Assembly (NCBI GenBank): GCA_014529385.2
Contig: CM043948.1
Coordinates: 24,922,451-24,986,450 of the forward strand
Direction: 5' to 3'
Length of the DNA stretch: 64,000 nucleotides
DNA from: Adiantum capillus-veneris
Taxonomy: Eukaryota > Streptophyta > Polypodiopsida > Polypodiales > Pteridaceae
Shown here: positions 34,190-47,381 of the stretch, piece by piece
Numbering within the stretch: the stretch's first letter is position 1
Layout: every line of letters begins with the position of its first letter
Position numbers and translations under genes: made by a program
The notes under the pieces: model-generated
What the model saw: the letters and a program-made list of their open reading frames with translations, nothing else
The model's database searches: none
What the model was told of the DNA's origin: nothing

Positions 34190-35300
34190 TTTGACAAAAA
34201 CCAAAAGCTTCAACAACAACAACACCAAAAGCCCCAAAAGCACCTCAAGTACATGCAAAAGAGAAACAACAACCATAACAAAAAAAGATAAAGCTAAAGC
34301 AAACACTGAAGAAGATCAACCTCGCAAGTCAACTTTATTTTCAACAAGTCTCCATCAACCTTCCAAAACAACCTCTATATCAAAAGCCAAACCATAGACA
34401 ATGCAATGGAAACCAAAGCAAAAAGTTTCCATCACAAAAAAAGGCTCCAAAGAAAGACAAAAAGAATCAACCAAGTGTTGGTATCCAAAGAGCACATGAA
34501 AGTCAAAGACCCAGTTTGCATACACCAATCACATGTTTACACTCAACAACCAATGGTAATAGGGTAATAGGGTGGGTAGCATCAAATGAGTCAACCACTG
34601 CTTAAGGCTAATTTCAAGGAAACACTAATTATGTTTAAGCCAAAAAGCCTAAAGTAAAACCATGGACCTACTCGCCCCAAGAAAGAAGTTCTATAGAGCA
34701 AAAACCGAGCTATCTACAAAGACAAACACCTCAAGCAAGAGAAAGGGCAACCAAAAAAGGCAAAATAGAAGACCTTCAAAGAAATAAGAAATGTGTCAAA
34801 TATGGGTATCAAATTTATACTTCAACCGAGCTACCCAACAAAGACAAGTGGAGCACCGGATGATTCCAGTCAGGCTACTCAAAGCACAAGGATTCTATGA
34901 AGGTAGCACTCAAATATGGTTACCAAAAGTAGTAGCTCAAAATAGAACATCTAAAATCAATCAGGTAGCACAAGATTCCACCCAAAGACACGCAATCACA
35001 ACCTAGATTCAACAAAATCCATTCACAATTAACGGTGATACAACCACCAGATGGATACCGTACCCCCTGCTACAAAAGCAAGGTTTTTACAATGGTAATA
35101 GTCAGATATGGATATCAAAGCCTAGTGTCCATCAAGTCATAGAGAAAAAGGGGCAGATGGAAATGACGGTCACACATGGAACAAAGACAAGGTGGCTTCC
35201 AAAAGCGCTATTGGAAACTCAAACGCAAAGCACCTACAAACAACAACAGCTGCTTCTCATGGCAGATAAAGCAAAGTTTTCATCAATCCTTACTGCAACC
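34190..35300 (+). pseudogene. region with repeated QIW-x-x-K and W-x-P motifs
   Basis: A Lys/Thr/Ser-rich segment (34191-34790) is followed by MIPVRLLKAQGFYEGSTQIW (with LPK following), then RWIPYPLLQKQGFYNGNSQI (with WISK following), then TRWLPKALLETQ. These form at least two repeats of a pattern W-[IVL]-P-x2-LL-x2-QG-[FY]-Y-x-G-[NS]-x-QIW-x2-K. The element at 8240-8310 has LLGAQGYYEGNDQIWVPK. The function is unknown. Confidence 0.5.
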
Positions 35301-36683
35301 ATAGAATCTGTTTCATAGTAGTATTGACATACGACCAATAAATCAAGAAAACCAACCTACTAGAAAAAATGGTGGCATCCAAAGATCAACACAATGAAAA
35401 GAGACCAAAATCTCAAGAACCTATGGACATGGGTTTCTGGCCTTGAAAAGGTACATCCAAGTCGCCATTAAAAATACATGGCATAAGAGTTAGAGTTGGG
35501 CAGCTAAGCCACTAAATGAGTGAGGCATTAGTCCCAAAGCTTCAAGTAATATTCTCTATGGTCTAAGAGTTTTAGCTATTCTAGGTACTGCTCAAGCTAG
35601 AAGAGTTTAGCATATTTATATTGTGTCGCTCATGCTAGTATAGGTGAGCATAAGAGTCAAAGGTCTTTGTATTTTAAGTTTGGTGAAGTGAACGAGGAAT
35701 TCCAAAAGACACTCACGCATTGAGCACAGTGAGGTATGAGTGGAGAAGCTTTTACATTGAAACCCCTTCTTGGAAACATGGAAGCTATTACGGCACCCTT
35801 TGACGTCACATGTGCTACACTTGTTCCTTGAAGCACCCATCAACTCCATCTTTTTTGTTTGACAAATTTTTTATATGGATATAGAGTGTCCCATAATTGA
35901 CTCTTGCACTGGACACTCTTCCTTTGTTTCTCCCAAGCACTCACCTTACATGAACATTTACTCAATGTCCAGCTGCTCAACTCCAATAAGAGCGTATACC
36001 AAAGGTACTTTTTTCCCACCGGGTTTTTTTCCTTTGGTCATCCAGGTTTTAGACCCTAATCTAAAAACATGCATCATCATCCTCTTGTATATATTTTAGC
36101 AATAAGGAAATTGCTACCCCACATCAATCAATCAAAGAATCAGAGCAACAACTGCAAGTCTTAACTTTCTTCTCAAGAAGAAACTCTTATCTTCAAGGAC
36201 AACAACATAGGTCCATTAATCAATGGCAAGTCAGAGAATAGCATACAAATACAATGGACAATCAGTGACAAATTCAGCAAGAGAGGTATCAACAACAATC
36301 ATAAGTAGCTCACACGGTGCTACAAAGTTGGTCAAATATTGTAGAGAACTCACATTGCAGCGGAGCCCGCATGCAAGATCCATCATAAAGTAAACACCAT
36401 AAAGAGGCTCAATTTCACAAAGTAAAGCAACATCAATAGCTATTTTCATTGCCAAAAATGACAAGAAAAGGTGAATCTCCAACAAACTGCAAAATTGCCT
36501 CGACAATCAAAGTCCAACACACGCATCAACTAGAACACTTTAGATATGAATCACTCAAGGAAGGGGGAGCATCATCAACAATGACAAACCACTTTTAGAG
36601 CTAAAGGCCAACCTTAAAGACAAATCTGAAGACAACCCTAACGGCAAGATTGCACATGGTCGTGTCAATGGATGATATGAGCT
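35301..36683 (+). other. 3' non-coding region of the relic element
   Basis: Contains a stretch at about 35996-36055 with a poly-T, CCACCGGG, poly-T, CCAGGTTTTAG arrangement typical of transcribed plant LTR or UTR sequence, a TATA-like TGTATATATTTTAGC at about 36088-36103 and a CA-rich leader before ATGGCAAGTCAG (36221). The layout parallels 8870-9500 of the first element, but no intact ORF follows. Confidence 0.35.
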
Positions 36684-37680
36684 AGGAAGAGGGGAATGTT
36701 AGCAAATTTACTAAACGGATGCCCACCTAGCCGGACACCACATTTTTAATGAATTTGTACTTTGTTATTTTCCAAGCTAATGTAGCTACATTGAGTGTAA
36801 ATCTTGATCCTAGAGTAGCAGGTTGATTCCCTGAGTTCTAATTCTTTCATGATGATTGTAAAGGCCCATGTGAGCCATCCACTGGCCATTTAGAAAGCCC
36901 TAAACATTAGTGAGAAAAGGAGGCTTATCTTTGGAGGAGAAGAAAGAACTCTCCTGTATGTATGCTCCAGCGACTAAGCAGCTACAACTTGTAATCAACT
37001 TTTTTGATGATTGGATAATCCATTTTCAATTCCAAAACTTGCATTGTGTTCCTCTTTCCATGCTCTTTCAATTAAATATAAGCATTCTCACTTTTGTCGT
37101 GGTTCACGACTATCTGTCCTGTACAAACATTTTGACCATAGGAGAGTGTTATTATACCTTAGGGCGACCTGTTTGGATTGTTTTGTTGTAGTTTCTATGA
37201 CTTAGGTCATGATGGGTTGCGATCCATGTACCTTTTCAAAATGCAACAAGACTTTGTAGACTTGTCCACCTAAGCCAATAAAAGCTTCCCTTAAAGTTTC
37301 CTGACGATTCGAGTCCATTTAGCCACTGGAATGGAGTGATGACCTAGAGCAAAGAGAAAGGACACAAGCATATTTTTTTATCATTGAGTGATGATTTTCT
37401 TGTTGAGTTGATATGTTTGCTTGTTAGGTTCACATCTTGAGGACTGAAAACCTCAAAGAGTCTTCATGCCCCATTCGAGTCACTTCCCTGAATATTGACA
37501 TTATGTTATTTCCAGATAGCTATGCTACAGACATCCATCTTGCGGCGATCCACTAACACTGCACAAAGGGCAGCTCACCTCCAACAAGAAAGAAGCTTTT
37601 GAGAGAGAAAAAGGGCTCAAAGGAGACTTTGAAGAGTATTGGCAACCTAACCTCACAAGTTACGTTGTACAAAGAACCCA
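36684..37680 (+). repeat. polypurine tract and candidate 3' LTR
   Basis: AGGAAGAGGGGAA at 36684-36696 is a good polypurine tract and is followed by TGTTAGC, an LTR start at 36697. An AATAAA signal occurs near 37277. The right end is undefined because no second copy is present. It fits the 3' end of the relic at 32164-36683. Confidence 0.45.
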
Positions 37681-37687
37681 CTATACA

Positions 37688-39271
37688 TGTAACATTTAAT
37701 GGCCTAATAACTTCTGTGTAGCGTAAATTAGCATGAACATAGTGGGCATTTCATTAGAATAGATTACTAATGAGAATTACAAGAGTACTTGGGTGGAGAG
37801 AGCAACAAAAAAACATAACACCTAGTTAGATAGCATCAACAATACTTTCAAAAGAGAGAGAAATTAAGCTATTGACAACAGTTGAGGACCGGATTTTCAT
37901 GGAGCCGGTCCCCCCTCCAAAAGGCTTTGTATTATGGTTTCTCCCATCAAGAGAGACATTGTACAATACAATTCTTTGTGTTCCTTCAAGACTAGCTAGT
38001 GCAATGAAGATGGAAACTTCATGCACTAAGCAAAACACTTAACAAACACAACTTGAATTATCCCCGTTCTCAGACCCAAGACCTCACACACCTTCGAAGA
38101 TGGTGAGAGCTAGCAGGGTATGAGAGTAGATTGAGAGGAAGAAGGAGTATCTTACGAGAAAGATGTACATCTCCTCACATAATCACTCATATTAGCATAG
38201 CTTAGCTTAGTAATTAGCTTGGTAGAGAAGATGAGCATGCATTGAAGCTTGGCTCTTGGTTGGATTTGCATCCACATGCCAAGAGAGTGTTGATGTAGGC
38301 TTCTATCTCACAAGCTTGGAGTAGGTGATGAGCTCTCCATTAAAGCTTGGGAGGAGATAGAGTATTCTTTCTTCACACATGAGCTTGTGTGTGATAATCC
38401 AAGAAAAAATCAGCCCCCTCTCTCTCTTGGGCGAGCCCTTCCTGCTAAATTGGTCTGGCTTTTGCCTCATTAGACCTCCCCAAGTCAAGCCAATGGGTGT
38501 TAAGCAGCATAAGTGATAGCCTTCTGACATGTGTCCCCCTTTCCTCTTTTGTGAGAGCTTTAGGTAATTAAATAATTAAACTAAACTCTCATTGGACCCC
38601 TTTGCCTCCGGGCCAATAGGAATCAGGCAAGCCATTGGGCTCATGAATGCTCATTGGACCCCTTGGGAGACTGCCCAATAGTCTTCTAGGAGACTTAATT
38701 CTCATTGGTTTCTTTTATTAAATGTTTTTAAATTAATTAAACTAGATTTACTCTAGCTTAATTCTCATTGGTCCACTTCAATGGTCTTCCAATAGGAATT
38801 GGGCACACCTTGTGGGCATCTGGCCTAGGGAGCTGACATGTGTCCCTAATTCCCTTTGTGTAAAGGGAGCCTGTGTGTGTGTGTGTGTGTGTGGCTTTCT
38901 CTCTCATCCCCTACTAAATGGGCTCGCCCCCTCCTTTGTAGGCTTTGAAGAAGACTTTTGTACACACACTAAGCATCCAATTTTCCCTAGGGTTGACCTT
39001 TGGACACAACCTTTGAATTTTGGAACCTTAGCATTTTGGAAGTCTTAATGGGCTGAACCTTAGGGTCTTTTTAGCCCATTGTTGCACATGGATCTTTTGC
39101 AGATGGCCCCCCCTTTTGATCCCTATTTTCCCTCCTTTGGATCCCTACTGTGGCCGGTCTGCTAGCTTAACCAATATTCTAGCTTTTTCTCCCCTGGTAC
39201 CTCCCCACATTAAATTATCAGTTTAATATGAGAAAATCATTTAGGAGAATTAGATATTGATTATTATGAAA
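37688..39271 (-). repeat. solo LTR of the chromovirus family
   Basis: Diverged homologue of the LTRs at 17008 and 24108, in the same orientation, beginning TGTAACATTTAATGG and ending ...TTATGAAA. Perfect 5-bp target duplications ATACA flank it (37683-37687 and 39272-39276). With no internal region, it is a solo LTR left by LTR-LTR recombination. It includes a short (GT)n tract at about 38872-38893 at the same relative position as the one in the 17008 LTR. Confidence 0.85.
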
Positions 39272-39639
39272 ATACATAGAGGAAATTGTTCCTTTATCCT
39301 ACTTGGAACAGATCTATGGGCTAGAAAAGCAAGAAAGGGAAAAAGAGAAGGAAACAAAAGGCACTAACAAGGATGAGGCGATGGGAACATTTGGGGAAAC
39401 AAAAGCCCCTCACACCTCTCACAAATGGAGATGTAGAGCTTGTGATAGGTTTGCTAGTGTTTAATATGGTTGAATGCATAAGCTTTGTGAGGCTTGTTAG
39501 TTTGGGAAAACAAAGCAAAGACATCATTTCCTCATGATAGGCATGTAGGCAAAAATGTATTGAAGATCGTGCATTTTGATGTGTGAGGTCTCGGAAAGCT
39601 TGCATCTAGGGGTGGATGCAAGTTTTATGTTACCTTCAT

Positions 39640-41960
39640 ACAAGGAAGCTATGGCTGTACTTCATGGAGAAAAGCGATGTGTTTACACTAACTTTTAGAA
39701 AAGGTTATGCATGAAAAATAGATAGGAAAGTACATATAGTGCCTGAGGTTAGATTTATGAGAGTACTTCTCCAATGAGTTAGCAATTTTTTTAGAAAACA
39801 TGAAATTGAGAGGAAAATTTCATACATGTAAACTCCATAGAAAAATGGTGTTGCTACACAAAAGAACAGGCACATTGTAAAGGTTGCAAGGGCATGTGAA
39901 TGACAAGTATAAGCCTCATTGTTAATGGGCTTATGTAGTATCTATAGCTATTTACATTTTGAGTAGGACTCCCCACTACTGATGTACATAACAAGACACC
40001 CAAGGAGAAGTTTACCGGTAGTGTTCATTGGCTATTCCATTGATCAAAAGGGTTAGAAATGTTACAACCCTGTCACACGTAAAGTGAGGGTGTTGAGGGT
40101 TGTCATTTTTTATGAATCAAAGAGCCATTATGCTGATGTAAAAGATGATATTGGGGTTGATGTTAAGGAATGTGGCTACAAAAATTTTAAGGGGATGTTA
40201 AGGAATGTGGCTATAAAAATGCAAGTGCATGGTCAAAGTTTGAGTAGATCGTAAGGGTCACTAAGTTCGAGTCAAGCTAAGAATCCATGGAGCGGCACGT
40301 TACATAAGAGATTAAGACCTAAAAACTCATTAAATGTATCAAAGAAGGGGAAAGGAAAGGTAGATGATGTCCAAGGATGGAAAATTTGAGGGTAGCTCAT
40401 AATGATCTGGTGATTGAAGTGGCTTGAAAAAAGTATTGATAACAGGTTTGGTATATGTGAAGACTCTAGGTTGAAACAAGGATGCAAGCAAAAAATAGAG
40501 CACCTAGAATTGGTTTTGGACTACAAAGATATAGGAGGGTTAGGAATTTTATCCAAAGATTGAGTTACAATTGTTATGGGCTCACCATTCTACATATATG
40601 CCAAATATTGTGTGGAATGTAAATTCTACATGGTCTAAATGTTTTTAGAATGTTGTTAGAGACCCCAAGTGGGATCAAGCTATGGATGAGGAGAAATATC
40701 TTTGATGTTAATGAGACATGGTCTAAATGTTTTCAGGATGTTGTTGGAGACCCCAATTGGGATCAAGTATGGATGAGGATATTGATATCTTTGATGGTAA
40801 TGAGACATGGGATTTGGTTCCATTGCCAAACAAAAAGAATGTGATGGATGTAAATGGGTCTACAATGTGAAACGCGATGCAAATGGCTCATTGATCGTGT
40901 AAAAGCTACATTGGTAGCATTGGCTTATGCATAGGTGTATGTAATCAATTATGAAGAGACTTTCTACATTATGGCCAAGATGGCTACTATCTATATGATT
41001 ATTATAGTGGCTATAGAAAAAGGTTGGGTATTACATCAGCCAAATGTGAAGAATGCATTCTTACATGGTGACTTGGGAGAAGAAGTGTATATGGAGTAGC
41101 CATACAGATATGAGGATGTGAGACATACCGAGTATGTATATAAAGCACTTTGGGGTTCAAGCAAACAGCTAGATCTTGGCATCAGAGAACTACAACATGA
41201 TCGCTATTGGTTTTTGTGGCTAATACAGATCACTCCTTGTATGTGCTAGAGAATGGAGAAGGTATTGTGACCATATGCGTCTATGAGGATGAATTCATTT
41301 TTGGTGGAAATCATGAGGCTAAAGTTGAGCATGTAAAGAGCCTCTTAAAGCAAGAGTTTGACATGAACGATTTGGAAGCACTACATTGCTTTTTGGGCAT
41401 TGAGATTATATGTACGGAAGAGGGAATATGGCTATCACAAAGGATATACGTATTGGATATGTTGGCAAAGTGTAGCATGGCTAATTGTAAGCCTATACCT
41501 ATGCCCTTGGAAAAAAAATTAAAGGTGCGATCTAATGTGGGTGATGTTCTTAAAAATGCCACCAAGTATAGGAAGATTGTTAAGAACAGCTTGCGACTGA
41601 ATTTGAGCTACATGGTTGTCTTGAGAGCCAATTTATTCTGCTTCCCAATATGATGAGGTGCACATTGTGCTATGTACATGCTACATTGGGTTATGGACTC
41701 TTTTATGGGGCTATCAAGGAGCTCTATGGCTAAACAGATGTAGATTGGGTTGGTAGTCAATCACATTGGTGATCTACTTGCAGGTTCATGTTTTCATTTG
41801 GGAGTGATGCTACCACATGGAGAAGAAAGAAGCATCCCGTGGCTACTTTGTCAAGTACAAAGGCTAGGTGTAGGGGTGTTGCGGTGGTGGCATGTGAGGT
41901 AGCATGGTTGGAGATGCTTCTTGGAGAGTCGGGCATGTTAAGTTATGCTTAGAGTATGAG
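39640..41960 (+). pseudogene. decayed Ty1/copia pol, plus strand
   Basis: Integrase C-terminal remnants at about 39780-40000 (RGKFHTCKL, DVHNKTP). The segment after integrase reads IGYSIDQKG and NPVTRKVRVLR. RT follows (HQPNVKNAFLHGDLGEEVYM at about 41040; CVYEDEFIFGG at 41277, where YEDE replaces YVDD; FLGIEI, WLSQRIYVLDMLAKC). RNase H is at about 41640-41940 (GSDATTWRRKKHPVATLSST). Many stops; clearly dead. Confidence 0.75.
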
Positions 41961-41986
41961 AAATGGTGTTGAGCTTGAGGAGGCAA

Positions 41987-42345
41987 TGTTAAGATATCAA
42001 TATCAACTCATTGTACACCTGGATGACTTCTTTCCTAAACTTACCACTAGCACAAGGTAGCGGACACAAGGATTATTGCCAATGTTACTATAGTGGGAGT
42101 TCATCGACATAGTCTACTAACCAAGAGTGATAGAAATTTACTTAGCCAAATCAAACACTCTTGGTTTCACATTGATTATTTTCCATAGTCCTTATTCTAT
42201 TGTATTTCCCACTCATGGTTTGTAGAACTTATCATTTTGAGAAATGAAGAAGAATTTTATCCTCCATTGCCATTGTGTGCTCTCCTGGTTGTGTGCAGAA
42301 GTGCTTGAAAAAGGTCAAGCTCTCTCTTTCTCTATTGCTTCACAC
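41987..42345 (+). repeat. candidate copia 3' LTR
   Basis: GAGCTTGAGGAGGCAA (polypurine tract) precedes TGTTAAGATATC at 41987. The LTR appears cut short where minus-strand copia coding begins near 42345. No partner LTR was found. Confidence 0.45.
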
Positions 42346-45300
42346 CAGTATCCAAAAAAGTATGTTTAATTATAGCGACAAATATTCCCCTTGGGATAAA
42401 ACCGCCCAAGATGTTAGTGCCACTCAAGTAGAAAAATATCCTATTCATAGCTAGCCAATGCTTAGACCTATGGCTATGCATATGGTTTACACCTGAGCCT
42501 ACACGTTGAATATCTATCCTCATAGTGCATATATAGATAAGGCATCTAACAACTTTGTGAGAGAGAGTGACATCAAATCATTACTTAGCATCATGAACAT
42601 TTTATACAAATCAAACCAATCCATTGAATATCTATCCTCATAGTGCATATATAGATAAGGCATCTATCCTCATAGTGCATATATAGATAAGGCATCTAAC
42701 AACTTTGTGAGAGAGAGTGACATCAAATCATTACTTAGCATCATGAACATTTTATACAAATCAAACCAATCCATTGGATTAGCGATAAGCTAGTAGTCTT
42801 CAAGGGACAATATACGATGTCTCAATATACTTTGTCTAACACAAACCAATACTTACATCACTTTGCTTAAATTGTATTCCAAAATAGTGGTGCAAAATAT
42901 CCAAGTCAAACTTCTAAAAAGAAGCATTCAAATTAGCCTTAAAATCCACAATGTGCTTCATGTACAACACTATGAGAGAATGTCATCATGAAAGCAATAT
43001 AGGAAGTACACCATTCGTAGTCTTGACATCCAAAGTGCTTGTACTTGGACTATTCTAAAAATCATGTGTAGATTTAAACCATAAAGGGACACTGTCAACC
43101 TACACATTCTTTTTTCCTACCCTTTTTTAACATCCCAAGAGGCTACATTATCTACACTTTAGCATGCAAAAAAAACATTTGAATTCATATTTATGAGATG
43201 CCATGCACAAATCTATGAATGATAGACATAGGATAAATGGAGCAAAAGTATAATAACCTTTCTTTTAAGTAAGCATAACGTTTTCCCCAAGTTTTGTGAT
43301 AGAGGATGCCATTCGGTATAGATTGCATCTTTTAAATCCACTTTGTACTAATGACCTTTTTTACAAGAGGAAAATCACACAAAGACCAATAATAGTATTG
43401 TATTCAATTTGTATAGTAGCCAATCATTATCAAAATTATGTGCATTAGCAAATAAAATACATTTCTTTTCATCAAGTAAACTCAAAATAACCAATGCAAA
43501 GCAATCTCAAGCATAAGAAACATGGTGAGAACCTAAACAATAGTATGACTAGAGACGAGTGCATTCAAGTCGAATACGGTTTGTACTAGCCACTCTTGAC
43601 ATATTTTTATCCTATTCATTTTCAATCATAACATACATTTGCATCAATAATACATTGATTTGTGAAATCATTAGAAACTTTCATAGGGCTAAATTCATGC
43701 CTCATAATGCCTTGCATGTGACTAACTACCACCTTTAAAAAGAGGCAACAATGTAACATACATGTTTTCATAGTGACCACCTATCTCTTTGAAACAAGAA
43801 AGCACGGGTCAACATCATCATCCACAAAAACTACATCTTGTCCAATCAAGGTATGGTTTGAATGTGGATGCTACAACTTGTAGTCCTGGACTTTCAATTG
43901 TAACCAGCCAAAAACACATTTCAAAGCATTAACACCCAATTTTACCCTGTTATTGCTAAGGGACTAAAGCATGAGCCAAACAATCAAAGGCACACAAATG
44001 AGCAACATAAGGTTTTGTGCCATGCCAAGATTCATACAAGGTGGTATATTGTGGAGCTTTAGTCTAGAACTTCTATTGAGTACATGTACAATGTAGGTGA
44101 CTATCTCTAGCCAAAAATGTATAGGGAAAACTTGGTTTTCAATCATACATCATGCCAAATTCATAAGTGAACCATTTTTCCTCTTAGCAATACCATTTTG
44201 CTAAGGGGTATATGGCATTGTACATTTTTGTTTTATCCCATGGCTTGCCAAAAATGCATTAAAGTTTTTAGATGGGTGCCCACTATACTTTCATATACAT
44301 TTTCCACCATAAACAAAATTTCTTTAAGCACATAAAGTTCCTGGAGTGGATAAACCCATGGCTTGTCAATGAGAAGCAAAAAGTACAAGTTGTTCCCAAA
44401 ATGTGGAGTATTCACACAAGCGTCACTGTGGACAAGTTGCAATTTTCAAGTAGCCCACACAGGATTACCCTTTAGAAACTTAGAATGTTGCAAAACAACC
44501 ATATCAAAGTTTCTACAAGTGTAGAAAATTGCAAATTTTAGATGATTAGAATGTGTGCCACAATTTTGCATTTTGAACAGCCTTTGAATCAAATGTAGAT
44601 CATGAAGAATTCTTCTGCCATCCTCAAATTTCACCACAAGAATAAATGTGGTGAGCATAGATAAAGATAAAAGATTCTTTTAGATACATGGTGCATCCAC
44701 AAGTGTGAAAGAGCTACCTGTTGCCAAAGTAAGCACAATTTTACCATGTTCCTTGATTGGATAGGAGGCACATTTGGCACACATGACATATCCCCATTAG
44801 AAACAGCCTCAAGAGAACATATCATGATGAGACGTAATGAACTTTATGGTTGTACTAGCAACATACCTTACACCTGAATTTATAGTCTTTGTTGTGCATG
44901 CATCATAAGTCCATAGAAGACAGATTGCATTGAACACCAATTTTATATCCTGCACAACATTAGCAAGATCTAAGTATTTGTAGTGGCCTTTCTCATGATC
45001 CTCTTAGCCTTAAGCTTCTGCAACTCTTGATGAGATGATTTCAACAACAATCAATCATGTCCATTGGCGCAAAAAACACCACCATAAATTAATTGAAAAT
45101 GTGTCAAAGTTGTCGATTGAGTGCACATTACAGCTCACCACGCATAAGCCTATGTGGGATGTCCATTTTGCCAAATATGAGCCAATGGCGACCACTTCAA
45201 ACTTTGCGAGGGGCGGGGACAAGTTCAAAGAGACGATGGATTCTTGATCACAAGAGAAGAACGCAACATGCATGTGAAATAGGAGATGAGTCACGAGGAG

Positions 45301-45380
45301 ACAATGGTGTTTCCTCCATTGGTTCATGCATGCTAGCCCCACCATTCTCATGTGGAGAAGCACCATGTGATGCCATGACG
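42345..45380 (-). pseudogene. second decayed Ty1/copia pol, minus strand
   Basis: Minus strand from right to left: gag/protease-region remnants (45366-44660), GAG-pre-integrase (44658-44446), integrase core start MQLVHSDACVNTPHFGNNLY (44442-44233), integrase C-terminal part FWLEIVTYIVHVLNRS (44146-43964), heavily decayed RT, and the RT C-terminal piece SKHWLAMNRIFFYLSGTN (42523-42332). No LTR was identified for it. Confidence 0.65.
42514..42778. repeat. compound tandem duplication
   Basis: A unit of about 118 bp beginning TATCCTCATAGTGC (42514-42631) is followed by a 33-bp partial copy (42632-42664) and a second long copy (from 42665). The copies are nearly identical, so the event is recent compared with the decay of the copia element that carries it. 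Confidence 0.8.
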
Positions 45381-45395
45381 TTGAGGTGGAGTAAG

Positions 45396-45537
45396 CCGCT
45401 TACATAAATAGGCAAAAGTAGAGCTAGAAAGAGAGATGGATTGCTTTGTAGGCCATCTCTACCTTGCCGCTTAAATAACCAGGCAAAAGTAGAGCTAGAA
45501 AGAGGGATGGATTGCTTTGTAGGCCATCTCTACCTTG
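45396..45537. repeat. 71-bp tandem duplication
   Basis: Copies 45396-45466 and 45467-45537 differ at only a few positions. They lie at the 5' edge of the minus-strand copia remnant. Confidence 0.85.
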
Positions 45538-47328
45538 CCGAGCTCGTCATGACTCGGGTCTTCCGGGCTCAAAATCAGCCAACCAAACACCTAGCATAAT
45601 AATTGAACTCAATTAACGCTAATCTCTCTTTTATGTACATACTGAGAAGGCAAGTTAAATACATTCCCAATAAAATTCAAATGCACTCTCACCATCTCGC
45701 CATGTCCTCGAAGTGGCAGTCCCCAAGAAAACCATCATGCCATTCATGGTAACGGGGAGACCAAAGACACCAAGCAACCATGTGACAACTACTAGCATCA
45801 ACTTCCGGTCCATACATAAAACAAAATGAAACAAAAGCTTACCATGAACTCCCACCACCGACTTGCATGTGTCCCCTTCTCTTGCTAGTAACGTACCATA
45901 CCTACCGTGCAAAAAGGATATGACCTGTCGCAGGCTGTCGGACTCGACCATCGCGATCCCATGAGCTCTAGCTGTTTTTTGCACATTACCATGTCGAATG
46001 CACAAGCAAGAAGAAGCTCTGAAAGCAATCAATGTTATTCCCTAGATAGATCCTTCCTACACACATGACATGACACAAGCCATACACAAAGACAAACGTA
46101 GAGAGCGACATCCCGCTGACCTCCCAACCATAGAGCTAATACGGGCTCACCCCAGCCAGCAGGCTAGCCTCTACCACAAGGCTTGGTGTCCCATACCACC
46201 AAGCCCAAAGTGATACGGGTGTGCAAGTACAGCCGCCAAAGGCCGAGAGTCCAAGTGTGGTGTTCACACAAGGTAGCTCACTAATGAGCCTAGGGTCCTA
46301 ATTACAGGATTCCTTAACCGCCTCAACTAAAGGGCCAGGTTCACACTTGGCCCAAAATAGCTGAGGCACCCATCCTGATTCAGGGGATGTAACAAACCTG
46401 GCAAGTGCTCTGGCTCAAGATTGTCTAAGCAGAGCATTGATCACTCTTCGTGTAAGGGGGCTTTTACTGGTTACTAAGCAAGATCAGTCTGCAAACCTTG
46501 GTTCAGTATTCAAAAAAGAGCTGAGTAAGCTAATACAGAGGCCAGCCTTCCCATATTCCCAGCGACCACTGTGCATGGTCCAACCAACCTCTTTAAGATG
46601 AATCCAAGACATGGATAGTCATCGATGTCAAAAGATAGCATGAAATCATACACCAATGAAAAGACCAAGCTACCAAAAAGCGCCAGCTCAGGAAGGTAAG
46701 AGCCCATAAAATGAGCCCGGCCCCCAACATCGAGAATGTGTCCTTAAGCTCTCCATGAGTTCCTGGACCCCACTTGTCTCAATGGGCTTAGCAATGCACA
46801 GGTGCTGCCGTGTCAAACTATCAAAATGCTCCATAGACGCACGGCAGAGGCTAGTCTAGAACCCCACCATGCCTAATCAGACGAGTTCACTCTCCATGCT
46901 GATGGCCCTGTTCATCTTGCACCCTGGGGGTCCATATCAAAGGCGATTGATCAATCTCGTTCCCGAGCCTGGTTGCCGGTGAGTAAATCCTTGATGTGAG
47001 GAAGACAAAACACAGTGCACACAGAAAATGAATGAAGAGACGCAGCATCCACCATGCATCTCTAAAAATTCATTTGTAGACAACTGCCAATAGCCATCAT
47101 CCTGAGACATGCAATCAAGAAATGCTGAGCCCAAAAAATTTATTTCCAAGATACATTCCAGGGAAATATATCCCTGCCTAGCGACAAGAAGAACCTCTGC
47201 TCTGAACCTCCGACTCTAAGATACCCAAACCACCTTCAGAATAGGGTTAAACCAATATGTGACAAGCTATTTGCCATTGTGTTGTGCATGCCAACTAAGA
47301 AGATTTCACTGCAACTCGGAGAGAGCAC

Positions 47329-47331
<3 letters not shown>
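45538..47331. other. no gene recognised
   Basis: No family can be named. The 125-codon minus ORF at 45655-46032 contains AHGIAMVESDSLRQVISF, faintly like the helix of an RNase H-like domain, but this is too weak to call. Confidence 0.4.

Positions 47332-47372
<41 letters not shown>
47332..47372. repeat. (CT)n microsatellite
   Basis: About 20 dinucleotides directly joined to the left end of a family Y LTR. It replaces the first 25 or so bases expected of that LTR. Confidence 0.9.

Positions 47373-47381
<9 letters not shown>

Noticed and set aside
36221-36600. Possible protein beginning MASQRIAYKYNGQS
   Set aside because: It is interrupted within about 60 codons and has no recognisable motif; kept only as a positional parallel to 9076.
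45655-46032. Minus-strand ORF with ESDSL resembling a plant RNase H-like domain
   Set aside because: Only one short motif fits; the catalytic residues elsewhere are not identifiable, and the frame could be chance.
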